Positions 7,703 to 15,848 are shown, counted from the first letter of the stretch. The stretch: DNA of 64,000 nucleotides from PALSA-505 sp036502085 (GCA_036502085.1 DASXZD010000026.1:1-64000), one strand, 5' to 3'. Numbers and translations are program-made. The notes: generated from the letters alone by a model not told the origin.

Positions 7703-9476
7703 CCTGTTCCCAGGGGACGGGCAGGCGCTCCATCTCGCCCGGCTCGAACTTGGTCAGCCCGCCGGCGTAGGTCCGTCCCTGGCCGAGCGTGACCGATTCG
7801 CGCAGGTACCCGGCCAGCCGGTCGAGTACCCGGCCGGGCATCGGCTCGCGCGGGTAGAGGCCGTGCGCGATGTTCAGGTGCCGGGCGCCGGCCAGGTTGC
7901 GGACGAAGGCCGGCGGGCGACGGGCCATGTAGGTAGCCAGGATCGGCGCGGGCTCGGCCAGCCCGACGCGCCACCACCGGCGGCGGTGCCGGGCGATGTA
8001 CGAGTCGGCCGCCCCGGCCACGGCCGCGCGGGCGATGAACGCGTCGACGAGCTCGCGCTCCTGGCCGTCCAGCGCGTCGAGGTCGGCCGGCAGGTCGATC
8101 ACGACCCGCAGCGCGCCGCTGGCGAGAAGCACGTCCGCGGCCGCGAAGAGCTCACGGGCCCTGGTCACCGTCGGGAAGCGAAACCGGCCCGGCACGTCGG
8201 CTGCATCCTGGTCGCGCACCCAGACCGCATTCGCCCCGGTGACCTGGCCGCGATGCACCCGGCAGAGCTCGCCCAGCTCGACCCGCCCGCCCCCGGGCCG
8301 CCGCCCGTTAGCCAGCGTGGTAGCGGCGCGCAGGAACGGGCCCCAGGTGCGGGCCGCGCGCAGCGCGGCGCGGGAGACCGGCTGACCGCCGCGCAGATCG
8401 CCGAGGTCGGCGGCGGTCGCGGCGCGCCGCATGAGCATCGCGTCCGGGGCGCTGCCCGGCAGGAAGCACGCAATGGCCGACGTCACGGTGGCATCGGGGA
8501 AGACGGCGGCGGACGGCTCCGCCAGGTGCACCGACTGGCCGCCGAGGTCGCCGAGCAGCAGCTCGCGGACCAGGTTGCCGTAGTTCACGTCGAGCCATTC
8601 GGCGGCGGTGATGAACACCCCGACGTCGCCGGGTGCGGCGTACCGCGCGGTGGCCAGGAAGAAGTGCACGTGCAGGCCGGCCAGCCTGCTGGCCGTCAGG
8701 CCGCGCTGCTGCGCGGTGGCGGCGAGCCAGTCCTTCCACTCCGCCGCGATCTGATGGTGCCGCACGTAGGGCGGGTTGCCCAGGTAGACGGTCCGGCCCG
8801 CGGCCGGCGGCAGCCGCAGCGACCGGTAGTCAGCCAGGATCACCCTGGCGCGGGCGGCCAGGCCGGCCGCGGCCAGGTTGGCCCGGGCGATGAGGGCGGC
8901 GACCGGATCCGTCTCGACGCCGATCAGCTCGGCGCCCGGCCAGCGGCGGCCGGCGACGACGAGGAACCGCGCGGAACCTGTACCCGGATCGATCACCCGG
9001 CATGGGTCGGGCTGCTCCCCCTGGCCGTGCTGGCCCGGCTGGCCCTCCCGCCCGAGCTGGCCCGGCTGGCCGAGTTGGCTCACCTGGCCCGGCCGGCACC
9101 TCTGGCCAGACTGGCTCGCCTGGCCGGGCTGGTCCGCCTGGCCGGGCTGGTCCGCCTGGCCGGACTGGGCGGCCTGGCCGGACTGGGCGGCCTGGTCCGC
9201 CGCCCAGGCGACCATGCTGTCGACGACGGGCGCCGGGGTGAGCGTCTGGCCGAGGTTCCTGCGTTCCGCGGCCCCCCTTATGGCGGCGAGCGCGTCGCCC
9301 AGCGGATCGCCGCCAGCCTCGATCCGCCGGCGCACAGCCTCGACCGTGCTCCCCGGTCGCGTGGCGGGGGCGAGGCTCCGCTCCTCGGCGGACAGGCCCG
9401 CGACCTGCTCGGCGCCCAGGCCGAAGGCCGCGGCGATCAGTCCCGGCAGCCCCTCGGTGATCTCCACGGCGCCCAT
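7686..9476 (-). CDS. orphan N6-adenine DNA methyltransferase, TaqI-like
   Basis: 596-aa protein with the gamma-class adenine methyltransferase order: motif I (RVIDPGTGSARFLV), an acidic post-motif residue (IGVETDP), and the catalytic NPPYVRHH. A large C-terminal target-recognition region follows, ending with a TaqI-family style tail (GLTKFEPGEMERLPVP). The N-terminal helical part (about residues 1-85) resembles the N-domain of type I/II modification proteins. Between it and motif I lies a Gln/Gly-rich insert encoded by tandem repeats. No restriction endonuclease gene adjoins it, so it may be a solitary epigenetic enzyme or a type IIG remnant. ATG 9476 was chosen because upstream codons look non-coding. 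Confidence 0.75.
   Translation of the reverse strand: MGAVEITEGLPGLIAAAFGLGAEQVAGLSAEERSLAPATRPGSTVEAVRRRIEAGGDPLGDALAAIRGAAERRNLGQTLTPAPVVDSMVAWAADQAAQSGQAAQSGQADQPGQADQPGQASQSGQRCRPGQVSQLGQPGQLGREGQPGQHGQGEQPDPCRVIDPGTGSARFLVVAGRRWPGAELIGVETDPVAALIARANLAAAGLAARARVILADYRSLRLPPAAGRTVYLGNPPYVRHHQIAAEWKDWLAATAQQRGLTASRLAGLHVHFFLATARYAAPGDVGVFITAAEWLDVNYGNLVRELLLGDLGGQSVHLAEPSAAVFPDATVTSAIACFLPGSAPDAMLMRRAATAADLGDLRGGQPVSRAALRAARTWGPFLRAATTLANGRRPGGGRVELGELCRVHRGQVTGANAVWVRDQDAADVPGRFRFPTVTRARELFAAADVLLASGALRVVIDLPADLDALDGQERELVDAFIARAAVAGAADSYIARHRRRWWRVGLAEPAPILATYMARRPPAFVRNLAGARHLNIAHGLYPREPMPGRVLDRLAGYLRESVTLGQGRTYAGGLTKFEPGEMERLPVPWEQVRSSC
9012..9192. repeat. coding minisatellite, about 18-bp period, inside the methyltransferase
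   Basis: On the plus strand this reads as repeated CTGGCCGGRCTGG-type units with an 18-bp main period: two near-identical copies of one version next to two of another, decaying toward 9012. In the methyltransferase frame it gives six-residue units such as AAQSGQ, ADQPGQ and ASQSGQ. Because the period is a multiple of three, copy-number change would leave the frame intact, so strain-to-strain length variation is likely. Confidence 0.85.
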
Positions 9477-9608
9477 CCTGCCGGTTGCCCGGCCGCCGTC
9501 CCGGCCGCCAAGCCGCGATACGTCGCGAAATTGTGACCAACATCTCTTGGCTGTATTCGGCTCCAGATGCGTCTTAGGGGTAGGAGCAGCTGACAAGGCT
9601 GGAGCGAT

Positions 9609-9959
9609 ATGAACGCAAGCGGGCAGGCGAATGAACGTTCCACCAGGTCCGAGCGCCGAACTGTCCCGAGATGGCGCACCGCTCCGCCACCGCGACCGAG
9701 CCCGTCCCCGCCTGCGGCGTCCGAGATCCTCGACCGGCTGCCTGACTCTGACTTTCTCGGCGCCCTCTGGGATCTGCCGGACGACCTGCGGATCGCCGTC
9801 TACCTCGCCGACGTCGCCGGCTATCCGTACCGGGAGATAGCGGAGATCATGGGCACCCCGATCAGCACGGTGACCGCCCGCCTGCACCGGGCCCGCCGCA
9901 GGCTCCGCGACCGGCTCACTGCCTGCGCAATACGCCGGGGCCTGGTCTCCTCCCGCTGA
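9609..9959 (+). CDS. sigma-70 region 4-only protein (truncated SigR/SigH-like)
   Basis: 116 aa. Residues about 40-105 are a good ECF sigma region 4: LPDDLRIAVYLADV followed by YREIAEIMGTPISTVTARLHRARRRLRDRL, close to SigR/SigH-type factors. There is no region 2, so it cannot recognise a -10 or melt DNA on its own. The N-terminal 38 residues are Ser/Pro/Arg-rich and do not resemble sigma. A GGAG ribosome binding site four bases before ATG 9609 suggests it is translated. It may be the remnant of a deleted sigma gene or a stand-alone -35-binding protein. Its divergent neighbour is the methyltransferase. Confidence 0.6.
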   Translation: MNASGQANERSTRSERRTVPRWRTAPPPRPSPSPPAASEILDRLPDSDFLGALWDLPDDLRIAVYLADVAGYPYREIAEIMGTPISTVTARLHRARRRLRDRLTACAIRRGLVSSR

Positions 9960-10008
9960 CCGCCGGCCCCGGCGGACCTTGGCGAAACCCCCGGCCCAGT
10001 GATCGTTT

Positions 10009-10031
10009 CGACTTATCACGCGTTCTGACCA
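10009..10031. repeat. dispersed intergenic element, copy 1
   Basis: CGACTTATCACGC followed by two differing bases and TCTGACCA matches 54090-54112 at 21 of 23 positions. Here it is followed by a small hairpin AAATCA-GGGG-TGATTT (10032-10047). It lies in the 200-bp gap between the convergent sigma-4 gene and asnB, so a transcript-end or protein-binding role is possible. Confidence 0.6.
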
Positions 10032-10123
10032 AAATCAGGGGTGATTTGTCATGATTCCGTGGGCATAGCGCGTGAAAAGTGAGGTCTCGCGTCTCACGAT
10101 GCGAGATACGCAGCCGATCCCGG

Positions 10124-10163
10124 AACAGCAGCGGGCGAGGTTAAACAGCAGCGGGCGAGGTTA
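10124..10163. repeat. exact 20-bp tandem duplication across the asnB stop
   Basis: The 20-mer AACAGCAGCGGGCGAGGTTA occurs twice head to tail (10124-10143 and 10144-10163). The last three bases of the second copy form the asnB stop codon (TAA on the minus strand), so the event duplicated the stop and the bases after it. It looks like a recent slippage event. Confidence 0.9.
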
Positions 10164-12056
10164 CCCGGGCGGGGGCTGCCAGCCGAGGGCGGCCGGGTCG
10201 TAGACCTGCTCGACGTAGATCTGGTGCCAGATCGAGAACACGATCAGGGCCCACAGCTGGCGCCAGGTCACCTCAGGCTCGTCCGCCCGGAAGCGGCGCA
10301 GCAGGCCGAGTGCCCCCCGGCGGTCGATCCACCGGTCCGTCTGCGCCACCCGGAGCAGCTGGTCCGCGTAATCGAACCACTCGCCGGCCAGCCAGTGCCC
10401 GATCGGCACCGGGAACCCGAGCATCGGGCGCTCGGCCGCGGCTTGCGGCAGCACCTCGCCCATCGCCTCCCTGAGTGCGAACTTGGTGATGCCGCCCGCG
10501 GTCTTCTCCTCGCGGGACAGCCTGGCCGCGACGGCCATCACCTCCCGGTCGAGGAAGGGCAGCCGCAGCTCCAGACCGTGCGCCATCGTGACCCGATCCG
10601 CCTTGACCAGCACGTCGCCGGACAGCCAGGTGTTGATGTCCACCAGCTGCATGGTGGAAATGTCGTCCAGGCCGGCCTCGGCGGCCTGCCGGTAGACCGG
10701 ATCGGTCACGTCGTAGGCGGTGGCCCGGCCGGGCCGCAGCACCTGGTCCGCCTGGCCGTCGATGAAGACGTGTGCGTTGCCGATGTAGCGGCGCTGCAGC
10801 GGGGTGGAGGTGCGCTCGAGCAGGCCCTTGCCCTTGACTCCGGGCGGCAGCATGGCGGCGGCCCGCTGCAGCGGCGCCCGGCCCCAGTCGGGCAGGTGCC
10901 CGGAGGCGCGGACGACGCTGGGCTGGTGATAGACGGCGTAGCCGCCGAACAGCTCGTCGGCGCCCTCGCCGGACAGCGCCACCCCGACGTGCCTGCTCGC
11001 CTCCCTGGCGGCGAACCAGAGCGGGATGGCGGCGGCGTCCGCCATCGGGTCATCCAGGTGCCAGAGGATCCGCGGCAGCTGGGTGAAGAACTCCTGGGCG
11101 CGGATCACGTAGGGGAAGGATTTCACGCCGAGCGCGGATGCGGTCTCCTGCGCCCTGTCGATCTCGCTGTAGCCCGGCCGGTCGAATCCGACGGTGAAGG
11201 TGAGCAGGCCGGGATGCCGTTCCGCGGCCAGGGCGCAGATCGCCGCCGAGTCGACGCCGCCGGACAGGAACGCGCCGAGCGGGGCGTCGCTGCGCAGGTG
11301 CAGCGCGACGGACTCGCGCATCACGTCGAGGATCCTGGTCGGCGTGTCGGCATCCGGGCCCTTCGCCGGGCGCAGTTCCGCCCGCCAGTACCGGTACACG
11401 CTGACCGCGCCGGTGGGCCGCACCACGATCGCGTGGCCGGGCGGCAGCGCCCGCACCGGCGGGGTCATGGTCGCGGGGGCGGGCACGTACTGGAAGGCCA
11501 GGTACCGGCGCAGCGCCGCGGGGTCGAGCGCGGTCACCTCGCCCGGGCCGACCATGGCCTTGCGTTCGGAGGCGAAGCGGAGCACGCCGCCCTGCTCGTC
11601 CACGGCGTAGTAGAACGGCTTGATGCCGAACGGGTCCCTGGCGCAGAACAGCTCGCGCTTCCAGGTGTCCCAGATGGCGAACGCGTACATACCGCGGAGC
11701 TTGCGCACGACGTCCCGGCCGAGCAGCGCGTACGTCTCCAGCAGGACCTCGGCGTCCGATCCAGTGTGCAGCCCGATGCCGCGGGCGCGCAGCGCCTTGG
11801 CCAGCTCGACGTGGTTGTACAGCTGGCCGTTGTAGACCATCAGGTACCGCTCGTCGGACGAGCGTACCGGCTGGTCACCGGCACCGACCGGGTCGATGGC
11901 GGCCAGCCGCCTGAAGCCGAGTGCGATGTCGTGGTCGGCGTAGAAGTCATCGCCGTCCGGCCCGCGGTGCACGATGCGGTCGGCGGCGTCGCGAACCCAG
12001 CGCTCGTCCGGCTCGGCCTCCGGCCCGAGAGCCAGGCACCCGGTGATTCCGCTCAT
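10161..12056 (-). CDS. asnB: AsnB-type asparagine synthetase lacking the nucleophilic Cys
   Basis: 631 aa with an N-terminal class II amidotransferase domain (about 1-210) and a C-terminal ATP-pyrophosphatase synthetase domain with the SGGVDS loop at 265-270. The family normally starts Met-Cys, and Cys becomes the N-terminal glutaminase nucleophile. Here the second codon is AGC (Ser; MSGITGC). The other glutamine-pocket residues look intact: FRRLAAID, VYNGQLYN and GSDAE. Glutamine hydrolysis is therefore probably lost or weak while ammonia-dependent or other amide-forming activity could remain. The start is ATG 12056 in an AT-rich leader without a ribosome binding site. Possible roles are ammonia-dependent asparagine synthesis or amidation of another metabolite. 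Confidence 0.85.
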   Translation of the reverse strand: MSGITGCLALGPEAEPDERWVRDAADRIVHRGPDGDDFYADHDIALGFRRLAAIDPVGAGDQPVRSSDERYLMVYNGQLYNHVELAKALRARGIGLHTGSDAEVLLETYALLGRDVVRKLRGMYAFAIWDTWKRELFCARDPFGIKPFYYAVDEQGGVLRFASERKAMVGPGEVTALDPAALRRYLAFQYVPAPATMTPPVRALPPGHAIVVRPTGAVSVYRYWRAELRPAKGPDADTPTRILDVMRESVALHLRSDAPLGAFLSGGVDSAAICALAAERHPGLLTFTVGFDRPGYSEIDRAQETASALGVKSFPYVIRAQEFFTQLPRILWHLDDPMADAAAIPLWFAAREASRHVGVALSGEGADELFGGYAVYHQPSVVRASGHLPDWGRAPLQRAAAMLPPGVKGKGLLERTSTPLQRRYIGNAHVFIDGQADQVLRPGRATAYDVTDPVYRQAAEAGLDDISTMQLVDINTWLSGDVLVKADRVTMAHGLELRLPFLDREVMAVAARLSREEKTAGGITKFALREAMGEVLPQAAAERPMLGFPVPIGHWLAGEWFDYADQLLRVAQTDRWIDRRGALGLLRRFRADEPEVTWRQLWALIVFSIWHQIYVEQVYDPAALGWQPPPG

Positions 12057-12060
12057 CTGA

Positions 12061-12150
12061 GAAACTTATTCAAACCTTCAATTAATTATCAATGCAGCGG
12101 GATTGACCTGCGGCTACGTCGACCCATCTATCGGGTTTTGAATAAATTTC
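12061..12150. promoter_or_regulatory. AT-rich asnB leader with 17-bp imperfect inverted repeat
   Basis: GAAACTTATTCAAACC (12061-12076) pairs with GGTTTTGAATAAATTTC (12134-12150), differing by one substitution and one extra base. The 90-bp stretch is far richer in A/T than its surroundings and starts five bases upstream of the asnB ATG. On the minus strand TTGATA is followed 17 bases later by ATAAGT close to the start codon. It could be a repressor site with DNA looping, or a tiny element with terminal repeats; I see no flanking duplication. Bases 12151-12324 show nothing further. Confidence 0.5.
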
Positions 12151-12324
12151 TGCCCTCGGCCGGTTGCAGGCATCATCTGCCCACCGATCCTACGGGCGAG
12201 GCACAACGTGTTTGGCCTGCTTGCGGCACTCTGCCAATCATCGGGCCCATCGCCGGTCCCGGCCGTCCGGCCCGCTGCCCGGCCCTAGAGCAGTGCGCCG
12301 GGCAGGCGGCGGGCGGCTGCGAGG

Positions 12325-13089
12325 CTACTCGCCGCGCCAGACCGGCGGGCGCTTCTCGGCGAACGCGATCGCGCCCTCCATCGCGTCCGCCGACCCGAAG
12401 ACCGCCCCGAGGATCTCGCCCTGCCGGGCCTGCTGCTCGCCGGCCGGCCACTCGGCGGATTCGACCATCACCCGCTTGGACGCGACCACGGCCAGCGGCG
12501 CGCAGGCCGCGACCCGGCCCGCCAGCTCGCGGGCGGCGGCGAGCGCCTGCCCGGCCGGCACCACCGAGGCGATCAGGCCGGCCTGGTGCAGTTCGCTGGC
12601 CGGCACCCGCTCGCCGGTCAGCACGATCTGCATGGCCCGGTGGTAGGGAATGCGGTGATGCAGCTTGAGCAGGCCGCCGGCCCCCGCGGCCAGGCCGCGC
12701 GTGACCTCGGGCAGCCCGAATTTCGCCTCGTCGCTGGCGACCACCAGGTCGCAGGCGAGCACGATCTCGAAACCGCCGGCCAGCGCGTAGCCCTCGACCG
12801 CCGCGATCACCGGCTTGGCCGGCGGCCGCTCGGTGATGCCGCCGAACCCGCGCCCGCCGGCCAGCGGGTTATCGCCGGTCAGGAACCCCTTCAGGTCCAT
12901 CCCGGCGCAGAACGTGCCGCCTGCGCCGGTCAGGATGATCACCCGGACGTCCTTGCGGGCGTCCAGGTCGTCGATGGCCGCGGCGATGCCGGCCGAGACG
13001 GCGCCGTTGACGGCGTTGCGCGCCTCAGGCCGGTTGATCGTGATGACGGCGATGCCGCCGTCGGTCTCGATGAGCACCTCGTCTGCCAC
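12325..13089 (-). CDS. enoyl-CoA hydratase/isomerase (crotonase) family protein
   Basis: 254-aa crotonase-fold enzyme. The oxyanion-hole segments are GTFCAGMDLKGF and EGYALAGGFEIVLACD, and a catalytic-type glutamate sits in KFGLPEVTRG. The frame opens at 13158, but GTG 13089 is preceded by GAGGGG at good spacing and yields the normal VADEVLIETDGGIAVITINRP start. Such enzymes hydrate or isomerise acyl-CoA thioesters. The dehydrogenase gene upstream in the same direction is of the 3-hydroxyacyl-CoA type, so both may serve one fatty- or branched-acid breakdown route. The exact substrate cannot be told. Confidence 0.85.
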   Translation of the reverse strand: MADEVLIETDGGIAVITINRPEARNAVNGAVSAGIAAAIDDLDARKDVRVIILTGAGGTFCAGMDLKGFLTGDNPLAGGRGFGGITERPPAKPVIAAVEGYALAGGFEIVLACDLVVASDEAKFGLPEVTRGLAAGAGGLLKLHHRIPYHRAMQIVLTGERVPASELHQAGLIASVVPAGQALAAARELAGRVAACAPLAVVASKRVMVESAEWPAGEQQARQGEILGAVFGSADAMEGAIAFAEKRPPVWRGE

Positions 13090-13124
13090 GCCACCCCTCC
13101 CCTGGGTCGCTTGCCTGCCGCCTT

Positions 13125-13180
13125 CCATGATCATGAAGAGGTGAGCGCGTGATAGCACGCCGAGGTCTTCATGAGCATGG
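13125..13180. repeat. hairpin element, copy 1, between SDR and crotonase genes
   Basis: CCATGATCATGAAGA (13125-13139) and TCTTCATGAGCATGG (13166-13180) pair at 14 of 15 positions around a 26-base loop containing GCGCGTGATAGCAC. The sequence TGATCATGAAGAG and the loop motif recur, inverted, at 15849-15898. Sited just past the SDR stop (13186) on the minus strand, it could act as a transcription terminator or mRNA stabiliser. Confidence 0.6.
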
Positions 13181-13185
13181 AGGTC

Positions 13186-13959
13186 CTACTTCGGCTGGAA
13201 CCTGATTCCGCCGTCGAAGCGGATGACCTCGGCGTTCATGTAGTCGTTCTCGATCAGCGCCCGCACCAGGTGGGCGAACTCGGCCGCCGTGCCCAGCCGC
13301 TTGGGGAACGCGACCGGCGCGATCAGCTTGACCTTGAACTCCTCGCTGGCCGCCCCAGTCCCGTAGATGGGAGTGTCGATGATGCCAGGAGCAATGGTGT
13401 TGACCCGCGCCCCGATGGCGCCCAGGTCGCGGGCCGCCGGCACGGTCATGCCGATGATGCCGCCCTTGGAGGCGGAGTAGGCGACCTGCCCGGTCTGACC
13501 CTCGATCCCGGCGACGGACGCCGTGTTGATGATCACTCCGCGCTGACCGTCCGCGTCGACCGGCTCAGTCTTGGCCATCGCGGCAGCGGCGATCCGCATC
13601 AGGTTGAAGGTGCCGATCAGGTTGATGTCGATGACCTTGCGGTAGGCGACCAGGTCGTGCGGCGTGCCGTCACGGGCCACGGTGCGGGCGGCCCAGCCGA
13701 TGCCCGCACAGCTCACGGCGACCCGCAGCGGCACGCCGAGGCCGGTCGCGGCATCCACCGCTGCCTGCACCGACTGCTCATCCGAGACGTCGGTCCTGAC
13801 GAACAGCCCGCCAAGCTCGCTGGCTATCGTCTTGCCCCGGTCCTCATTCAGGTCCGCAACGACAACGCGAGAGCCCGCGGAGGCCAGTTCGCGCGCCGTT
13901 GCCTCGCCGAGGCCGCTGGCCCCCCCTGACACGATCGATGCAGTTCCGTTTAGTTTCAT
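13186..13959 (-). CDS. short-chain dehydrogenase, 3-hydroxyacyl-CoA dehydrogenase type
   Basis: 257-aa classical SDR. The NAD(H)-binding SGGASGLGEA lies near residue 12, an acidic residue after strand 2 (VVVADLNE) favours NAD over NADP, and the active site is NTASV with YSASKGG. The overall pattern, including the long insert before VIINTASVAG and the GIIDTPIY loop, matches bacterial type II 3-hydroxyacyl-CoA dehydrogenases (HSD17B10-like). ATG 13959 gives the usual N-terminus. TATGCT (13972-13967) ends seven bases before it, suggesting a leaderless mRNA. An exact palindrome lies just upstream, so a TetR-like repressor probably controls it. Confidence 0.85.
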   Translation of the reverse strand: MKLNGTASIVSGGASGLGEATARELASAGSRVVVADLNEDRGKTIASELGGLFVRTDVSDEQSVQAAVDAATGLGVPLRVAVSCAGIGWAARTVARDGTPHDLVAYRKVIDINLIGTFNLMRIAAAAMAKTEPVDADGQRGVIINTASVAGIEGQTGQVAYSASKGGIIGMTVPAARDLGAIGARVNTIAPGIIDTPIYGTGAASEEFKVKLIAPVAFPKRLGTAAEFAHLVRALIENDYMNAEVIRFDGGIRFQPK

Positions 13960-13991
13960 GTGCGGGAGCATACTTGGGGCGCGGCGGCGTG

Positions 13992-14008
13992 ACCGAACCG
14001 GGTTCGGT
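13992..14008. promoter_or_regulatory. 17-bp perfect palindrome, probable repressor operator
   Basis: ACCGAACC-G-GGTTCGGT is an exact inverted repeat. It begins 33 bp upstream of the SDR start and overlaps the place of its -35 box when the -10 is TATGCT. The size and symmetry suit TetR-family operators. No TetR gene is present in the window, so the cognate regulator is encoded elsewhere. Confidence 0.6.
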
Positions 14009-14179
14009 TTGACCGTGCGGATGACCGGGCAGGCGATGACCAGGGACCGCCGCTGTCAGTACCCAGGTTTAGCCTTGTTACAACGGCACGAACGGGGTTG
14101 TCATTAGATCCCTTCGTGCCCCAGGGTCATGAGCTGCGCCAGGTCTGGGCGCAGCAATCCCCGACGGCGAGGAGAGATC

Positions 14180-15820
14180 GTGCGGAAGTTCCGAGGGAAT
14201 CCCTGGGCGGTGCTGATAGTCATCTCGCTCGGGTTCTTCATGACCCTGCTCGACCTGACGATCGTGAACATCGCTATTCCCAACATGATCACCAAGCTGC
14301 ACGCGTCGTTCGATGACGTCCTGTGGGTGATCAACGCTTACGCCCTGGTGCTCGCCGTGCTGGTCATCACCGGCGGGCGGCTCGGCGACCTGGTCGGGCC
14401 GCGGACCATGTTCATTGCCGGGATCGCGACGTTCACCGCGGCCTCGGCGGCCTGCGGGCTGGCCCCGAGCCCGGGCTGGCTGATCGGCTTCCGTGCGGTC
14501 CAGGGACTGGGCGCTGCCATGCTCATGCCGCAGACGCTGACCATGATCACGATGGTCTTCCCGCCGGACCGGCGCGGCGCGGCGTTCGGCATCTGGGGCG
14601 CGGTGGCCGGCGTGGCCACGATCGCGGGCCCGACCCTCGGCGGGTTGCTGATCTCCGCGTTCGACTGGCGCTGGATCTTCTTCGTCAACCTGCCGATCGG
14701 GGTCGCCGTGCTGGCGCTGACCGGCGTCCTGATCCCCGACCTGCGGACCGGCCGCAGGCAGCGGCTCGACATCCGCGGCGTGGTGCTGGCCAGCGCGGCG
14801 CTGCTGGCCATCTGCTACGGCCTGGTAGAGGGGCAGACTTACAACTGGGGAAAGATCAACTCGTTCGTCAGCATCCCGCTGGTGCTCGGCGCCGGCGTCG
14901 TGCTGCTGGTGCTGTTCGGCGTCTCCCAGGCGCTGCGGCAGGACCGCGACCCGCTGGTGCCGTTCGCGGTCTTCAAGGACCGCAACTTCTCCCTGATGAA
15001 CCTGGTGTCCGGCACGCTGACCGTCGGCATGATGGGAATCTTCCTGCCGTTCACCATCTACCTGCAGTCCGTGCTCGGCTTCTCGGCGCTGAAGGCGGGC
15101 CTGACCATGGCCCCGGCCTCGGTGATCTCGATATTCATCGCGCCGATGGCGGGCCGGATGACCGACCGGATCGGCGGCAAGTACATCCTGATGGCCGGCC
15201 TGGCGCTGTTCGCGGTCGGGATGGGCGCGATGGTGCTGGTCGCGCGGGTCACGTCTGTCTGGTACGACTTCCTGCCCGGCCAGTTCGTGGCCGGCATCGG
15301 GATGGGCTGCACGTTCGCGCCGCTCACCGCTCTGGCCATGCGCGACGTCCAGCCCCAGCTGGCCGGCGCGGCGTCCGGGGTGATCAACACGGTCCGGCAG
15401 GTCGGCACGGTGATCGGCACGGCCGCCGTCGGCGCCCTGCTGCAGAACAGGCTCGTCGCCGCCTGGTCCAGCCAGGCGACGGCCCGCACCCACGGCCTGC
15501 CCGGCTCGGTTCGCGGCCAGATCATCACCGGTTTCCGCGACGCCGCCCGGAGCGGCCTGCAGGTCGGCGCCGGCCAGACCGGCAGCAAGATCAAGCTGCC
15601 GCCGGGCGCTCCGGCGAGCCTGATCCAGCGGATCGACCTGATCAGCCGCGAGGTGTTCGGCTACGGCTTCGTCACCGCCATGCGCTGGACGATGGCCATG
15701 CCGGTGCTGCTGCTGCTGGTGGCGGCCGCATGCTGCCTGGCCATCAGGTCCCGCAAGCGCACCGAAGCCGACGCCGAGGCCGCCGCCAAGCCCCCCGCCG
15801 AGGCCACCACCCCCGCCTAG
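14180..15820 (+). CDS. DHA2-family (EmrB/QacA-like) drug:proton antiporter
   Basis: 546-aa major facilitator with about 14 membrane spans. Signatures include the first helix GFFMTLLDLTIVNIAIP, the loop 2-3 motif GGRLGDLVGPR and motif C in helix 5 (GAVAGVATIAGPTLGG). The C-terminus is a short charged, Ala/Pro-rich tail. GTG 14180 was chosen over ATG 14129 because a GGAGAG ribosome binding site precedes it and the protein then begins VRKFRGNPWAV, normal for the family. Such pumps export hydrophobic drugs or natural products using the proton gradient. There is no regulator beside it; the divergent SDR operator is about 170 bp away and might serve both. Confidence 0.85.
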   Translation: MRKFRGNPWAVLIVISLGFFMTLLDLTIVNIAIPNMITKLHASFDDVLWVINAYALVLAVLVITGGRLGDLVGPRTMFIAGIATFTAASAACGLAPSPGWLIGFRAVQGLGAAMLMPQTLTMITMVFPPDRRGAAFGIWGAVAGVATIAGPTLGGLLISAFDWRWIFFVNLPIGVAVLALTGVLIPDLRTGRRQRLDIRGVVLASAALLAICYGLVEGQTYNWGKINSFVSIPLVLGAGVVLLVLFGVSQALRQDRDPLVPFAVFKDRNFSLMNLVSGTLTVGMMGIFLPFTIYLQSVLGFSALKAGLTMAPASVISIFIAPMAGRMTDRIGGKYILMAGLALFAVGMGAMVLVARVTSVWYDFLPGQFVAGIGMGCTFAPLTALAMRDVQPQLAGAASGVINTVRQVGTVIGTAAVGALLQNRLVAAWSSQATARTHGLPGSVRGQIITGFRDAARSGLQVGAGQTGSKIKLPPGAPASLIQRIDLISREVFGYGFVTAMRWTMAMPVLLLLVAAACCLAIRSRKRTEADAEAAAKPPAEATTPA

Positions 15821-15848
15821 CAACCCCACGGCGGGCCCTACCCGCCCA

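Noticed and set aside
9012..9192. CRISPR array
   Set aside because: Units are contiguous with no unique spacers, have an 18-bp period and lie in frame inside a methyltransferase gene; no cas genes are present.
13186..15820. Biosynthetic gene cluster made of crotonase, SDR and exporter
   Set aside because: No synthase, carrier protein or tailoring enzyme is present; the genes are divergent or separately spaced and read as ordinary metabolism.
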